This document shows, one piece after another, positions 55,700 through 64,000 of a DNA stretch of 64,000 bases. Position 1 is the first letter of the stretch. Each line of letters begins with the position of its first letter. The translations under genes and the position numbers were made by a program. The stretch is from NCBI RefSeq assembly GCF_002954455.1, contig NZ_MSCC01000001.1, positions 1,963,332 through 2,027,331 on the forward strand, read 5' to 3'. Origin of the DNA: Photobacterium aquimaris. GTDB taxonomy: Bacteria > Pseudomonadota > Gammaproteobacteria > Enterobacterales > Vibrionaceae. Under the pieces are notes generated by a model, which was not told the DNA's origin, made no database searches, and saw nothing but the letters and a program-made list of their open reading frames with translations.

Positions 55700-56545
55700 A
55701 TGGACAATGTTTTCTTTAATTTAATTGACTCAGTATTAACTGAACGGGAAAGCTTTAATCGAATTTGGTTCGCAGGCGGAAAAACTCAACCGCCTCAGTT
55801 TAGCTATCAAGTTAATTTTCCACGCTTAGAGTTAGTACTTAAAGGGGAATATGTTAACCAACTTGATGATGGTGATAATGGTATTTGCCAAATTAGTTTA
55901 ATGGGCGGTGACGCAATTTATATTCCACCGAATAGCTGGAACCAACCGAGCTGGAATACCGAATGCTCAGTATTGAGTTTATTGTTTGGTAAGCGTCAAT
56001 TGGGCTTTAGTTTGGTCAGTAAAACCAAAGATAGCCCTAAGTTTTATGATGTTCAAAAACATTCGATTCAGGCATGGACAGGTCATGCAATCGATCCGAT
56101 TTTAACTGCGCTGAATATGCTTGCCAGCGAGCCGCAACAGCAGCCAATGGATGAACATTTACTGCAAGCGTTACTGAGCTACACTCAAAACATGCTTCAT
56201 GTGCCGTTGCATCAATCAAAAAATCGTACTGAAGATCTCTATCAAGGGATTTGTATTTATATTCAGGAAAATTTTCATCGTGCCATTAGCCGCGATACTA
56301 TTGCCAATCGGTTTAATATTACCCCTAACCACCTATCGCGTTTATTTCGTCAACAAGGACACATGCGCTTAGCTGACTATATTTGTTGGGTGCGGATTGA
56401 ACGCGCTAAATTTATGCTGCGCCAATACCCATTTCGACTAACCGAAGTAGCAACTCGATGTGGGTTTGTGGATGTGAATTATTTTTGTCGCGTGTTTAAA
56501 AATAAAACCGGTCGTACACCGTCTGAATACCGCATTGTCGCCTAA
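55700..56545 (+). CDS. manR: AraC-family regulator, likely of mannose genes (ManR-like)
   Basis: The 281-aa protein has an N-terminal cupin-like sensing domain (FPRLELVLKGEY, GGDAIYIPPNSWNQPSW). The C-terminal double helix-turn-helix of AraC proteins follows (DTIANRFNITPNHLSRLFRQQG and LTEVATRCGFVDVNYFCRVFK with the KTGRTPSEYR end). It is divergent from manA and near manP, as ManR in V. cholerae, so activation of mannose uptake and use is likely. The ATG at 55700 is preferred over a GTG three codons earlier because AAAGTGA would then act as its ribosome-binding site. Confidence 0.85.
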   Translation: MDNVFFNLIDSVLTERESFNRIWFAGGKTQPPQFSYQVNFPRLELVLKGEYVNQLDDGDNGICQISLMGGDAIYIPPNSWNQPSWNTECSVLSLLFGKRQLGFSLVSKTKDSPKFYDVQKHSIQAWTGHAIDPILTALNMLASEPQQQPMDEHLLQALLSYTQNMLHVPLHQSKNRTEDLYQGICIYIQENFHRAISRDTIANRFNITPNHLSRLFRQQGHMRLADYICWVRIERAKFMLRQYPFRLTEVATRCGFVDVNYFCRVFKNKTGRTPSEYRIVA

Positions 56546-56548
56546 CGA

Positions 56549-57295
56549 TTACCTTAATGCTTCAATCACTAATGCTTTTAGCTCTTGCGGCAGCTGGGCT
56601 AAAGTTAATGCCCTACAATAATCATCATTCAATAAACACTTTGAGAACTGTGCAAAAGCCATGATCACCGCTTTTGGTGGTGGCTTTGGCAGTATCATCG
56701 CAATTGCACGGCTGATATTTCCGCGTGATGATCCCCAATCGATGGGCTGTTGATGGCACACTATCGCCATCGCAGGCTGTTTGATGCTCTCGTGCATCAC
56801 ATGCGGCAATGCTATTTGAGACCCCATAACGGTGGCTGAAACGGTTTCTCGATCTAATAATGCTTGTTGTAACGCCGGCTGTTGTTCAGAGTTGATAGCT
56901 TGCTGTGCCACCAGCATTTGACTTAACTGCGCAATGGTATCGGCTTTATCACCGTTACCACATTCAATACTGGTGACAGGAAAATTAAGCTTAAACGGCT
57001 CTGGTGGTGAGAATTGTGACAATGATAGTGCGTATTGAGCAATAAAATCAGTCAGCACCAGGTTTGCTAATTCCGCATCATGTCCTTTGATGATCAATTG
57101 GCATAACGCATGCGGTTTATTTGCCAACGCTAGCATTTTCAGGGGCTGGGATACCGGCGCACGGGTTAGTTGACGCACATTGAATAGCTCAACTTGTGCT
57201 TGAAAATACGAGGTCAATTTCTTGAGTTGATTAAGTTGGTAAGAAGGCAATCCTGCTTCACCACAATAGAATGTGATCCGTCTTTCTAACATCAT
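56549..57295 (-). CDS. PTS EIIA domain protein (with HPr-like N-terminus)
   Basis: The 248-aa protein has a C-terminal EIIA domain of the fructose/mannitol family, with the phospho-His in SQIALPHVMHES. Its N-terminal about 90 residues have the pattern of a degenerate HPr-like domain: LKKLTSYFQAQVELF and the KMLALANKPHALCQLIIKGHD region, with no clear HPr active His motif. V. cholerae has a similar gene next to its mannose cluster. It starts 45 bases after the IIB gene. No IIC gene accompanies the pair here, so its transport partner may be ManP or lie elsewhere. It converges on the AraC-type gene with three bases between. Confidence 0.83.
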   Translation of the reverse strand: MMLERRITFYCGEAGLPSYQLNQLKKLTSYFQAQVELFNVRQLTRAPVSQPLKMLALANKPHALCQLIIKGHDAELANLVLTDFIAQYALSLSQFSPPEPFKLNFPVTSIECGNGDKADTIAQLSQMLVAQQAINSEQQPALQQALLDRETVSATVMGSQIALPHVMHESIKQPAMAIVCHQQPIDWGSSRGNISRAIAMILPKPPPKAVIMAFAQFSKCLLNDDYCRALTLAQLPQELKALVIEALR

Positions 57296-57340
57296 AATTC
57301 CTTTAGAACTGTGGCTTAGCCCAACACGTTTATTCTGCGA

Positions 57341-57649
57341 TTATTGGCACAATTGCTGACAACGCTCAATCACTGCGGTTGCATCGACCAATACTTCTTC
57401 TATCGTCACACAATGAATGCGACTACCAGTAAAACGAGTCCGTTGTTCGACTTCAATATCAGAAGCAATTAATACTATATCAGCGTGGGCAATATCTTTG
57501 GCGGTTAAAAAGTTTTCAATCCCCATTGCACCTTGGGTTTCGACTTGGATCTTAATCCCCATTTGATGTGCGGTTTTATTAAGGACATCCGCTGCCATAT
57601 AGGTGTGTGCGATACCCGTTGGGCAGGCTGTTACCGCGACAATTTTCAT
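57341..57649 (-). CDS. PTS fructose-type IIB protein
   Basis: The 102-aa protein begins MKIVAVTACPTGIAHTYMAA with the phospho-Cys. It has IKIQVETQGAMGIENFLTAKDI, the standard fructose IIB fold. The ATG at 57649 is chosen because it gives the usual family start; an upstream ATG at 57688 would add 13 residues. It is in one operon with the EIIA gene. A separate IIC subunit is missing from this window. Confidence 0.88.
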   Translation of the reverse strand: MKIVAVTACPTGIAHTYMAADVLNKTAHQMGIKIQVETQGAMGIENFLTAKDIAHADIVLIASDIEVEQRTRFTGSRIHCVTIEEVLVDATAVIERCQQLCQ

Positions 57650-57730
57650 TTTAAATCCCTGAATATTGTTAAATATAGTGTTACCCAAGTGAGGTAACTA
57701 ACGGTGCAGAATAGCATAAGAGATAAGATA

Positions 57731-57948
57731 TGAGCGAGGGAAAGAAAGGCGAGGAAAAGCTGTGGCGAGTAACGAGATTGTTAGTATCGAGACTCAGCCC
57801 ATTATTCGTCATCTCGAAAGTTAAAGAAACCAGTGAATTCAATGACTCTACGACGCGTGGATAGTAGATTCCCTATCTCGTTCGTAACCTCACTGTAGGG
57901 AATGACGGGGAGTTTGGTTTGGCATTCACTGTAGGGAATGACGGAGGG
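57731..57948 (+). repeat. long copy of the dispersed intergenic repeat
   Basis: The same succession of blocks is present as at 51449 and 53984: CATTATTCGTCATCTCGAAA, AAAGAAACCAGTGAATTCAA, CTACGACGCGTGGATAG, the ATTCCCTA/TAGGGAAT hairpin and a second GGCATTCACTGTAGGGAATG unit. Part of the middle (GATCTACTC to GAGCC) is deleted. It lies between the IIB start and the rluF terminator. Confidence 0.8.
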
Positions 57949-57957
57949 TGGGCTAAC

Positions 57958-57989
57958 AAAAAAGCGATAGACTCTTGCCTATCGCTTTT
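57958..57989 (-). terminator. terminator of rluF
   Basis: A perfect 11-base stem AAAAGCGATAG/CTATCGCTTTT lies 45 bases past the rluF stop, with T6 on the minus strand. Confidence 0.88.
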
Positions 57990-58033
57990 CATTTATTCTC
58001 GAAACTCACTATCTCGTTTCTAACAACGCGCTG

Positions 58034-59134
58034 TTACTCTTCGCGCTTTGATTTCCACTTCTTAATACCGTTGCTCTTACCACCAAAGCTTGGCTTGTTG
58101 GTATCACGGCTTGGCGCAGAAGTACGCGCAGGACGGTCATCATTATTACGACGCGGTGCATCTGTGCGAGCGCCACGGCTGGCATTGCGGCTATGACGAT
58201 CTTCGTTGTTACGGCTGCTGCGGTTAGCACCATCGGGACGACGATTAAACTCACCTGTACCACGGTAAGTTTTAAACTGCTTTTCAGCGGCATGTTTTTC
58301 ATTGCGTGCTTCTTGAGCACGGTGATCATACAACTTAGCATCAGTCGCTTTGGCAATCGTACGGCCTTCAGCATCAGTTTTTGATGCTTCTTCAGTACCG
58401 CTTGATTGTGAAATTAATTGCTGAATTTCAGCAATTTCAGCATCAGTTAAATAACGCCATTTACCGTTTGGTAAGCCATCAATAGTAATGTTCATGATAC
58501 GTACGCGACGAAGTTTATATACTTCATAGCCTAACGCTTCACACATACGACGAATTTGACGGTTTAAGCCTTGAGTCAACACGATACGGAATGAAAAATT
58601 CGTTTCTTTAGTCACTTTACATGGCAAAGTAACCGTATCTAGAATCTCAACCCCTGATGACATTTTTTCAATAAACTCAGGCGTGATCGGCTGGTCAACA
58701 CGAACAACGTATTCTTTCTCATGCGAGTTACCTGCACGCAGAATTTTATTAACGATATCACCGTCATTGGTTAAGAAAATAAGGCCATCAGACGGCTTAT
58801 CTAAACGACCAATCGGGAAAATACGCTTACGGTGACCAATAAAGTCAATCACGTTACCTTCAATATGACGCTCAGTAGTACAAGTAATACCGGTTGGCTT
58901 ATTTAGTGCAATGTAAATTGGACGCTCTTTACTGCGTAGTGGTTTATCATCAACCAATACTTCGTCGTTATCCATTACGCGCATGCCCATTTCAGGCACG
59001 GTGCCATTAATGGTTACACGTCCCTGATCAATCAGCTTGTCCGCCTCACGGCGTGAGCAATAGCCTGTATCACTGATAAATTTATTAAGTCGAACCCCTT
59101 TTGGGCTCTGCTGGTCAGTAGAATTTTGTGACAT
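58034..59134 (-). CDS. rluF: 23S rRNA pseudouridine(2604) synthase RluF
   Basis: The 366-aa protein has an S4 RNA-binding domain ([21 protein letters not shown], about residues 14-60). The RsuA/RluF-type synthase domain carries the catalytic Asp112 in [35 protein letters not shown] is the family signature. RluF makes pseudouridine at 23S rRNA position 2604. A low-complexity basic tail after about residue 260, rich in Arg, Asn, Ser and Asp, is longer than usual and could bind RNA. Confidence 0.93.
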   Translation of the reverse strand: MSQNSTDQQSPKGVRLNKFISDTGYCSRREADKLIDQGRVTINGTVPEMGMRVMDNDEVLVDDKPLRSKERPIYIALNKPTGITCTTERHIEGNVIDFIGHRKRIFPIGRLDKPSDGLIFLTNDGDIVNKILRAGNSHEKEYVVRVDQPITPEFIEKMSSGVEILDTVTLPCKVTKETNFSFRIVLTQGLNRQIRRMCEALGYEVYKLRRVRIMNITIDGLPNGKWRYLTDAEIAEIQQLISQSSGTEEASKTDAEGRTIAKATDAKLYDHRAQEARNEKHAAEKQFKTYRGTGEFNRRPDGANRSSRNNEDRHSRNASRGARTDAPRRNNDDRPARTSAPSRDTNKPSFGGKSNGIKKWKSKREE

Positions 59135-59231
59135 GGTTTTCTTCTATAAAGGGCTTTAGGTCGATCAGGGTAATAAACCACTCAATTGTAGTTTACTTAC
59201 TCGATAGTTGTTATGAGAGGAGTTTAACTGA

Positions 59232-59288
59232 TTGTGAGGCGAGTAGCGAGTAGCGCGTTTTTAAGCTCGCGCAAACTCACTACTCGTT
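59232..59288 (-). terminator. possible large hairpin terminator after the RND pump
   Basis: GCGAGTAGCGAGTAGCGCG pairs with the sequence around CGCGC..CTCACTACTCGT on the other side of an AT loop. The minus-strand transcript of the RND gene would end in it. It resembles the CGAGTAGCGAG repeats near 1036 and 50170 and lacks a good U-tract. Confidence 0.4.
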
Positions 59289-59299
59289 ACTGATATTAT

Positions 59300-62200
59300 T
59301 TACTTTGGTAAATCACCGTGACTAATACGGCCAACATAATCACGCTGCAGTTCTTTTTCTAGCTGCGCTTCAATGTAGCCTGGTGATTTCGTCTTCGCTG
59401 ATAACAAGCGGTACATCGCCGGGATCACCAATAGCGTTACTAAAGTGGCAAATGCCATGCCAAAGAACACGACGGTACCGACTGAAATACGACTTTCTGC
59501 ACCAGCACCTGTTGATAAAATTAAAGGTAATGAACCAAATAATGTCGTGAAAGCTGTCATCAAAATCGGACGTAAACGACGCACCGAGGCATCAACAATC
59601 GCTTGTTCAAACTCAATCCCTTTATCACGCAGTTGGTTAGCAAATTCAACGATCAAAATGCCGTTCTTGGTTACCATACCGATCAACATGATCATCCCGA
59701 TTTGACTATAAATATTGAGCCCTTGGCCCATAATCCAAAGTCCAGCTAAGCCACCAAAGATCCCCATCGGCACCGTTAGCATTACCACCAGCGGGTTAAT
59801 AAAGCTTTCAAACTGCGCTGCTAGCACTAAATAAGCCACCAATAACGCTAACCCAAACACTACTAATATGCTGCTTTGGTTATCACGAAAATCTTGTGAT
59901 TCGCCAGCATAATTAACCGTAATATCTGATGGCAGCGTATCAATCGCTTGCTGATCAAGAAAATCAAGTGCATCGCCTAAGGTGTAACCCTCAGAAAGAC
60001 TTGCTTTTAACGTGATCGATTTCTGCTTTTGGTTATGGCTTAACTTTTGCGCTGATGCCACTTCATCAATTGACGCAACAGTATCAAGCGTCACTAGTTT
60101 GCCATTTTTCGCCCGTAAATAAATCTGACTTAAATCGGTTGAGCTGTTAAAACTATTTTCATCACCACGCAGATAAACATCATATTCTTCACCGCGATCA
60201 ACAAAGGTTGTTTCACTGCGTCCACCTAACATTACTTCTAATGTTTCAGCAATTTCAGTGACTGGAATGCCTAACTCAGCCGCGCGCTCACGGTTAACAT
60301 TAACCAATAACTCAGGCGTGGTTTCAGCATAATCTAAATCAGCACCTTCCATTAACGGGCTATCTTCAGCAATATGTTTAAGCTTAGTCGCCCATTTAAA
60401 CAGTTCTTGATAATCAGCGCCGCCCAATACAAATTGCACCGGCTCTGAAGATCCACCACGGAAACCTGGCATCATCGGCATTACCCGTACATCAGGAATA
60501 CCTGCCAATGTTTTGCTGATCAGACCCAAGGCTTGTTGCGCACTCACGGTACGATCATTCCAATCTTCTAATTGCATGATCACAAAGCCGGTTTGATCCC
60601 CAGCTCGCCCACCAAAGGCTGGAGACTGAATGCTAACTGATTTCAATACTCCTTTGCCTAATAACGGTAATAAGCGTGCTTCAACTTGATCCATGTTACC
60701 GATCATACGGTTATAACTGGTGCCTTCTGCCCCTTTTACAAATGCAAATAATACTCCGCGATCTTCTTGGGGCGCGAGTTGGGCAGGGATCACTTTCATT
60801 AATCCAGCACTAGCAGCAATACAGCCTAATACCACTAATGGAGCGACAAAACGTTTTTTGACTGCCACTGTCACAATGCGACGGTAACCATTTTCTAATT
60901 GTTCAAACTGACGGTTTACCCACAGATTAAACCTATTTGGCTTCACATTCGCTTTGAGCAATTTGCTACACATCACCGGCGTTAGGGTTAATGCGATAAG
61001 AGATGAGAAAATAACTGCCATTGCCAGTAACACTGAGAACTCAGTAAATAATCGCCCGACCATGCCTTCCATAAACGAGATCGGTAAAAACACCATCACC
61101 AATACCGCAGTGGTCGCAATAACTGCAAATCCCACTTCACGGGTACCTTTATAGGCCGCAAGTAATGGTGATTCTCCTCGTTGTAAATGGTGAAAAACGT
61201 TTTCAACCACCACAATCGCATCATCGACCACCAATCCAATTGCTAGAATTAACGCCATCAGAGTCAGCAAGTTGATTGAAAAGCCAAAGAAATATGCAGT
61301 AATAAACGCCGAAATTAATGAAACTGGCACAGTTACAGCAGGAATTAAGGTTGCCCGTACTTGACCAATAAAGATATACAGCACCAAAATAACCAGCGCG
61401 CCCGTAACTAGCAGAGTGCTATAGACTTCATTAATTGAGCGTTCGATAAACACCGTTGCATCATAATCAATGGTTAGCGATGCGCCTTGCGGTAAAAACT
61501 TTTGCATCTTTGCCACTTCAGCGCGCACTTCTTTAGCGACATCAAGCGGATTAGCATCTGACATCGTCACAATGCCTAAACTTAAATTAACCACGCCGTT
61601 ACTTTTAAAGGTCGAATTTTCGTTTTCAGCACCAATGCTGACATCTGCAACATCTTTAAGATAAATCGGTGTACCCGCTGCTGTTTTACGGATCACTAAA
61701 TACTTAAAATCATTAACGGTTTTATATAAACGTGCGGTACGTACCGACATCACCGTTTGATCATTACGTACTTCACCACCGGGTAATTCAACGTTTTCAT
61801 CTTTTAGTGCATTAACAATATCTTTAGTGGTAATACCACGCCCTGCCATTAATACTGGTTGCAGCTTGATATACATGACTTTGTATAAAGCACCACTTAA
61901 ACTGACTGAGCTGACACCGTCTAATAGGCTAAACCGATCTTCTAATACTCGCTGGGCATAATCTGTTAGCTGAGTACGATCCATTTCTGATGACGATAGA
62001 TTAATGTAGATTGCAGGCTCACCCGAGCCGTTATCTTTTGAGACGATAGGATCGTTAGCATCATCCGGTAGACGACGCTGGGCACGAGCAACAGCATCAC
62101 GAATATCACTTACTCCCTCGGTCAGATCCCAGTCCATATTGAATTCAACTGTGATCCGCGACATACCATTACGGGTAATTGAGGTAATATTTTCGATACC

Positions 62201-62425
62201 ACTAATACCAGATAACTCATCTTCAATCGGCGTGGTAACTTGGCTTTCCATCACCGATGCAGATGTGCCTTCATAAGTGGTCATTACAGTGACAACAGGG
62301 CTTTCAACGTCTGGCATTTCACGTACAGCCAGTTTAGAGAAAGACACAATACCAAATACACACAACAACAAACTTAATACGATCGCAACCACAGGTCGCT
62401 TGACTGAAATATCAGATAACCACAT
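59300..62425 (-). CDS. RND multidrug efflux permease
   Basis: The 1041-aa protein has the HAE1 RND layout: a first span at 10-30 (VKRPVVAIVLSLLLC), a porter domain, and a central run of spans with GLVVDDAIVVVENV (proton-relay aspartates). A second porter domain and a final run of spans end in TLFGSLPLILSTGAGAESR and VSVGTVVFFGM-like segments. It pumps drugs, dyes or other amphiphiles out, using the proton gradient. Its start overlaps the adaptor stop (TAATG). No TolC-type gene is present, so a shared outer-membrane channel is likely. Confidence 0.93.
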   Translation of the reverse strand: MWLSDISVKRPVVAIVLSLLLCVFGIVSFSKLAVREMPDVESPVVTVMTTYEGTSASVMESQVTTPIEDELSGISGIENITSITRNGMSRITVEFNMDWDLTEGVSDIRDAVARAQRRLPDDANDPIVSKDNGSGEPAIYINLSSSEMDRTQLTDYAQRVLEDRFSLLDGVSSVSLSGALYKVMYIKLQPVLMAGRGITTKDIVNALKDENVELPGGEVRNDQTVMSVRTARLYKTVNDFKYLVIRKTAAGTPIYLKDVADVSIGAENENSTFKSNGVVNLSLGIVTMSDANPLDVAKEVRAEVAKMQKFLPQGASLTIDYDATVFIERSINEVYSTLLVTGALVILVLYIFIGQVRATLIPAVTVPVSLISAFITAYFFGFSINLLTLMALILAIGLVVDDAIVVVENVFHHLQRGESPLLAAYKGTREVGFAVIATTAVLVMVFLPISFMEGMVGRLFTEFSVLLAMAVIFSSLIALTLTPVMCSKLLKANVKPNRFNLWVNRQFEQLENGYRRIVTVAVKKRFVAPLVVLGCIAASAGLMKVIPAQLAPQEDRGVLFAFVKGAEGTSYNRMIGNMDQVEARLLPLLGKGVLKSVSIQSPAFGGRAGDQTGFVIMQLEDWNDRTVSAQQALGLISKTLAGIPDVRVMPMMPGFRGGSSEPVQFVLGGADYQELFKWATKLKHIAEDSPLMEGADLDYAETTPELLVNVNRERAAELGIPVTEIAETLEVMLGGRSETTFVDRGEEYDVYLRGDENSFNSSTDLSQIYLRAKNGKLVTLDTVASIDEVASAQKLSHNQKQKSITLKASLSEGYTLGDALDFLDQQAIDTLPSDITVNYAGESQDFRDNQSSILVVFGLALLVAYLVLAAQFESFINPLVVMLTVPMGIFGGLAGLWIMGQGLNIYSQIGMIMLIGMVTKNGILIVEFANQLRDKGIEFEQAIVDASVRRLRPILMTAFTTLFGSLPLILSTGAGAESRISVGTVVFFGMAFATLVTLLVIPAMYRLLSAKTKSPGYIEAQLEKELQRDYVGRISHGDLPK

Positions 62426-63498
62426 TAGCTTGCTACTCCAACCGCTGGAGTGATGTCTTTGATGGTGATGCCGTCACGCATATTGACTAACCCTTGCACC
62501 ACTATTCGCTCGCCGATGTTAAGGCCTTTTTTGATCACTACGTTATTATCAATACGCTCGCCAAGCTCCACCAAGGTGCGATGAACTTGATGTTGACCAT
62601 CAACAATGTAGACGTAACGTTTAGTACCTGAATACTCTAACGCTTGCACAGGAATAATCGCCTGTTGCTGCGGAATAAAATCAATATCGGTCGCAAGTAG
62701 CATTCCTGGCTTTAAGGCATGATCTTTATTTTCAAATACCACGCGAACTTTTATATTGAGTGAATCGGGCTGAACACGTGAATCAATCGCTTGAATTTTG
62801 CCAACAAACGCTCGTTCGCCCCATGCTTGGCTTTGAGCTGTGACGTTAATGCCAACCTTTAAAAAGGAGATATATTGTTCTGGAACTTCAATATCCAGAC
62901 GCATAGAAGAAAGGTCATCAAAATTAAACAGCTCACTACCTGCCGCTGTCATGTGTCCCGGACTAAAATCATACAATCCGATAGTGCCATCAAATGGAGC
63001 ACGAATCGCATGATCGTTAAGATTAGCAAGCGCCGCTTTTAAACGCGCATTAGCAATACTAACGCTGGCTGCTTGAGCATCAATCTCAGTTTTGGTAATT
63101 GCACCACGACTTAGCAAACGTTCAAATTGTGCTAATTTACGTTGCTCATCATTGCGATATGCCAATGCTTCATCGTAAGCCGCGACCGCTTTATCATCAT
63201 CAAGTTGGATCAGTAATTGACCCTTGGTCACTGTCGTATTAACAGGTACAGCAATAGTTTTGATTTTAGCAGAGACTTCTGCTGCAACATTCACCGCTTG
63301 TTGAGCGTGCAATTTACCCACTAAAGATAACGATTGAGCGACGGCAACTGACGTTACTTCACCTGTTATGACAGAGACAATACGTTGTGAACGCTGTGGC
63401 TGTGATTTATTTTGCGCAGCGTGTGACGTTCCTTGAAAGTAAAAGTAACTGCCTGATAATACTGCGGTGACTAATACTGCTACGGCCATTTTTTTCAT
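62425..63498 (-). CDS. RND efflux periplasmic adaptor (membrane fusion protein)
   Basis: The 357-aa protein has an N-terminal membrane anchor (MAVAVLVTAVLSGSYFYF). A biotinyl-lipoyl-like half-motif follows (AEVSAKIKTIAVPVNTTVTKGQLLIQLDDD), then a helical hairpin (LAYRNDEQRKLAQFERLLSRGAI to LKAALANL) and the second lipoyl half (IRAPFDGTIGLYDFSPGHM). The beta-barrel and membrane-proximal domains complete it. It joins the RND pump to the outer-membrane channel. The two genes form an operon. Confidence 0.93.
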   Translation of the reverse strand: MKKMAVAVLVTAVLSGSYFYFQGTSHAAQNKSQPQRSQRIVSVITGEVTSVAVAQSLSLVGKLHAQQAVNVAAEVSAKIKTIAVPVNTTVTKGQLLIQLDDDKAVAAYDEALAYRNDEQRKLAQFERLLSRGAITKTEIDAQAASVSIANARLKAALANLNDHAIRAPFDGTIGLYDFSPGHMTAAGSELFNFDDLSSMRLDIEVPEQYISFLKVGINVTAQSQAWGERAFVGKIQAIDSRVQPDSLNIKVRVVFENKDHALKPGMLLATDIDFIPQQQAIIPVQALEYSGTKRYVYIVDGQHQVHRTLVELGERIDNNVVIKKGLNIGERIVVQGLVNMRDGITIKDITPAVGVAS

Positions 63499-63637
63499 TT
63501 GCTAAAACCATCATAAAAATCCTAGCCGAATAATATCTGAACTCAAGCTTGAATAACGTCAAGAAATGTAAAGTTAAGCAAAATTTAGCTTACTGATGAA
63601 AAATCCAGCAAGCATTCGATAATTATAATAAAAAAGG

Positions 63638-63665
63638 TTTACAGCGCTGAAATGTTTGTTATTAT
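63638..63665 (+). promoter_or_regulatory. tRNA promoter with GC-rich discriminator
   Basis: A TTTACA (-35) at 63638 and TATTAT (-10) at 63660 are separated by 16 bases. The following CCGCCCCGC is a GC-rich discriminator, as expected for stringently controlled tRNA promoters. It lies just upstream of the first tRNA-Tyr gene. Confidence 0.75.
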
Positions 63666-63680
63666 CCGCCCCGCACTTGT

Positions 63681-63765
63681 GGTGGGGTTCCCGAGTGGCC
63701 AAAGGGAGCAGATTGTAAATCTGCCGGCACTGCCTTCGAAGGTTCGAATCCTTCCCCCACCACCA
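63681..63765 (+). tRNA. tRNA-Tyr (GTA), copy 1
   Basis: An 85-base class II tRNA has acceptor GGTGGGG paired with CCCCACC, then A and an encoded CCA. The anticodon loop TTGTAAAT has GTA, the D-arm region is CCCGAGTGGCCAAAGGG, and the T-arm is GGTTCGAATCC. The long variable arm is GGCACTGCCTTCG. All positions fit tyrosine tRNA. Confidence 0.97.
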
Positions 63766-63857
63766 TTAATTTTGAAAAGTTGTTTTATAACGACTTTTCG
63801 ATGGTTAAAGTGGCCTTTAATCATCATAGCTTCAACTAATTTATAGCAACATCCCGT

Positions 63858-63942
63858 GGTGGGATTCCCGAGTGGCCAAAGGGAGCAGATTGTAAATCTG
63901 CCGGCACTGCCTTCGAAGGTTCGAATCCTTCTCCCACCACCA
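63858..63942 (+). tRNA. tRNA-Tyr (GTA), copy 2
   Basis: The same 85 bases as the first copy, but the acceptor stem is GGTGGGA/TCCCACC, a compensated base-pair change, and CCA is encoded. The starts are 177 bases apart and the spacers are homologous, so a whole transcription-unit segment has been duplicated. Confidence 0.97.
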
Positions 63943-64000
63943 TCATTTTGAAGAGTTGTTTATAACGACTTTTCGGTTATTGAAGTGGTCTTTAATAACC

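Noticed and set aside
63639..63846. Frames on both strands around 63.7 kb
   Set aside because: They run through the tRNA-Tyr gene and its promoter.
63858..63942. tRNA gene as attachment site of the recombinase module
   Set aside because: The tRNAs are 50 kb from the module; no integrase or tRNA 3'-end duplication links them.
1..64000. CRISPR arrays and insertion sequences
   Set aside because: No regularly spaced direct repeats with unique spacers and no DDE transposase gene were seen.

Overview
The window looks like chromosomal DNA of a gammaproteobacterium of the family Vibrionaceae; Photobacterium is my best guess. The reasons are the AT-rich composition, the rmlB-rmlA-rmlD-rmlC order, a mannose PTS gene (manP) next to manA and an AraC-type regulator as in Vibrio cholerae, the aroC/epmC/yfcL neighbourhood, rluF, and tandem tRNA-Tyr genes. 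The genus is an inference from gene content.

Layout. 1-1.0 kb: end of an alpha/beta-hydrolase gene coupled to a peptidoglycan-amidase-like gene. 1.1-3.3 kb: wecA and a first rmlB copy (minus strand). 3.3-6.3 kb: AT-rich, gene-poor DNA with three small genes, one resembling a ParS/Xre-type antitoxin. 6.3-14 kb: a plus-strand mobile module with a small unknown gene, a 559-aa degenerate tyrosine recombinase, a 969-aa tyrosine recombinase, a 264-aa unknown protein, a small protein ending in the sliding-clamp-binding peptide QLDLF, and a 391-aa phage-type integrase. 14-34 kb (minus): a large surface-polysaccharide locus. From its promoter end it reads ops/JUMPStart, wza-wzb-wzc, rmlBADC, wzx, pyruvyltransferase, glycosyltransferases, wzy, acyltransferase, epimerase, PglC-like initiating transferase and a CapD/WbpM-type dehydratase. 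34.5-38.7 kb (plus): divergent gfcABCD-like group 4 capsule genes. 39-40 kb: an OmpA-family porin. 40.3-48.4 kb (minus): a second polysaccharide locus with its own ops element, wzz, wzy, wzx, four glycosyltransferases and a large initiating transferase. 48.4-51.4 kb: housekeeping genes yfcL, epmC, a UPF0126 membrane protein and aroC. 51.7-57.7 kb: mannose PTS and metabolism. 58-63.5 kb: rluF and an RND efflux pair. 63.6-64 kb: two tandem tRNA-Tyr genes.

How it fits together. The rml genes supply dTDP-rhamnose, and CapD plus the epimerase supply an N-acetyl-deoxyaminosugar. Three different initiating transferases (WecA, a PglC-like enzyme, a WcaJ/WbaP-like enzyme) and two Wzx/Wzy sets imply at least two Wzy-dependent glycans. 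Wza/Wzb/Wzc with GfcABCD would export and assemble the capsule. Both operons carry ops sites, so RfaH-type antitermination probably controls them together.

Most striking features. (1) The recombinase module at 6.3-12.6 kb, whose last protein carries a clamp-binding tail. (2) Single-base disruptions at homopolymers in wzx, wzy (twice), one glycosyltransferase and wzz, plus one in the mobile module, while the other genes read through. These are either phase-variable tracts or sequencing errors. (3) A dispersed family of hairpin-forming intergenic repeats near gene ends, one of them inside the wzb-wzc operon.
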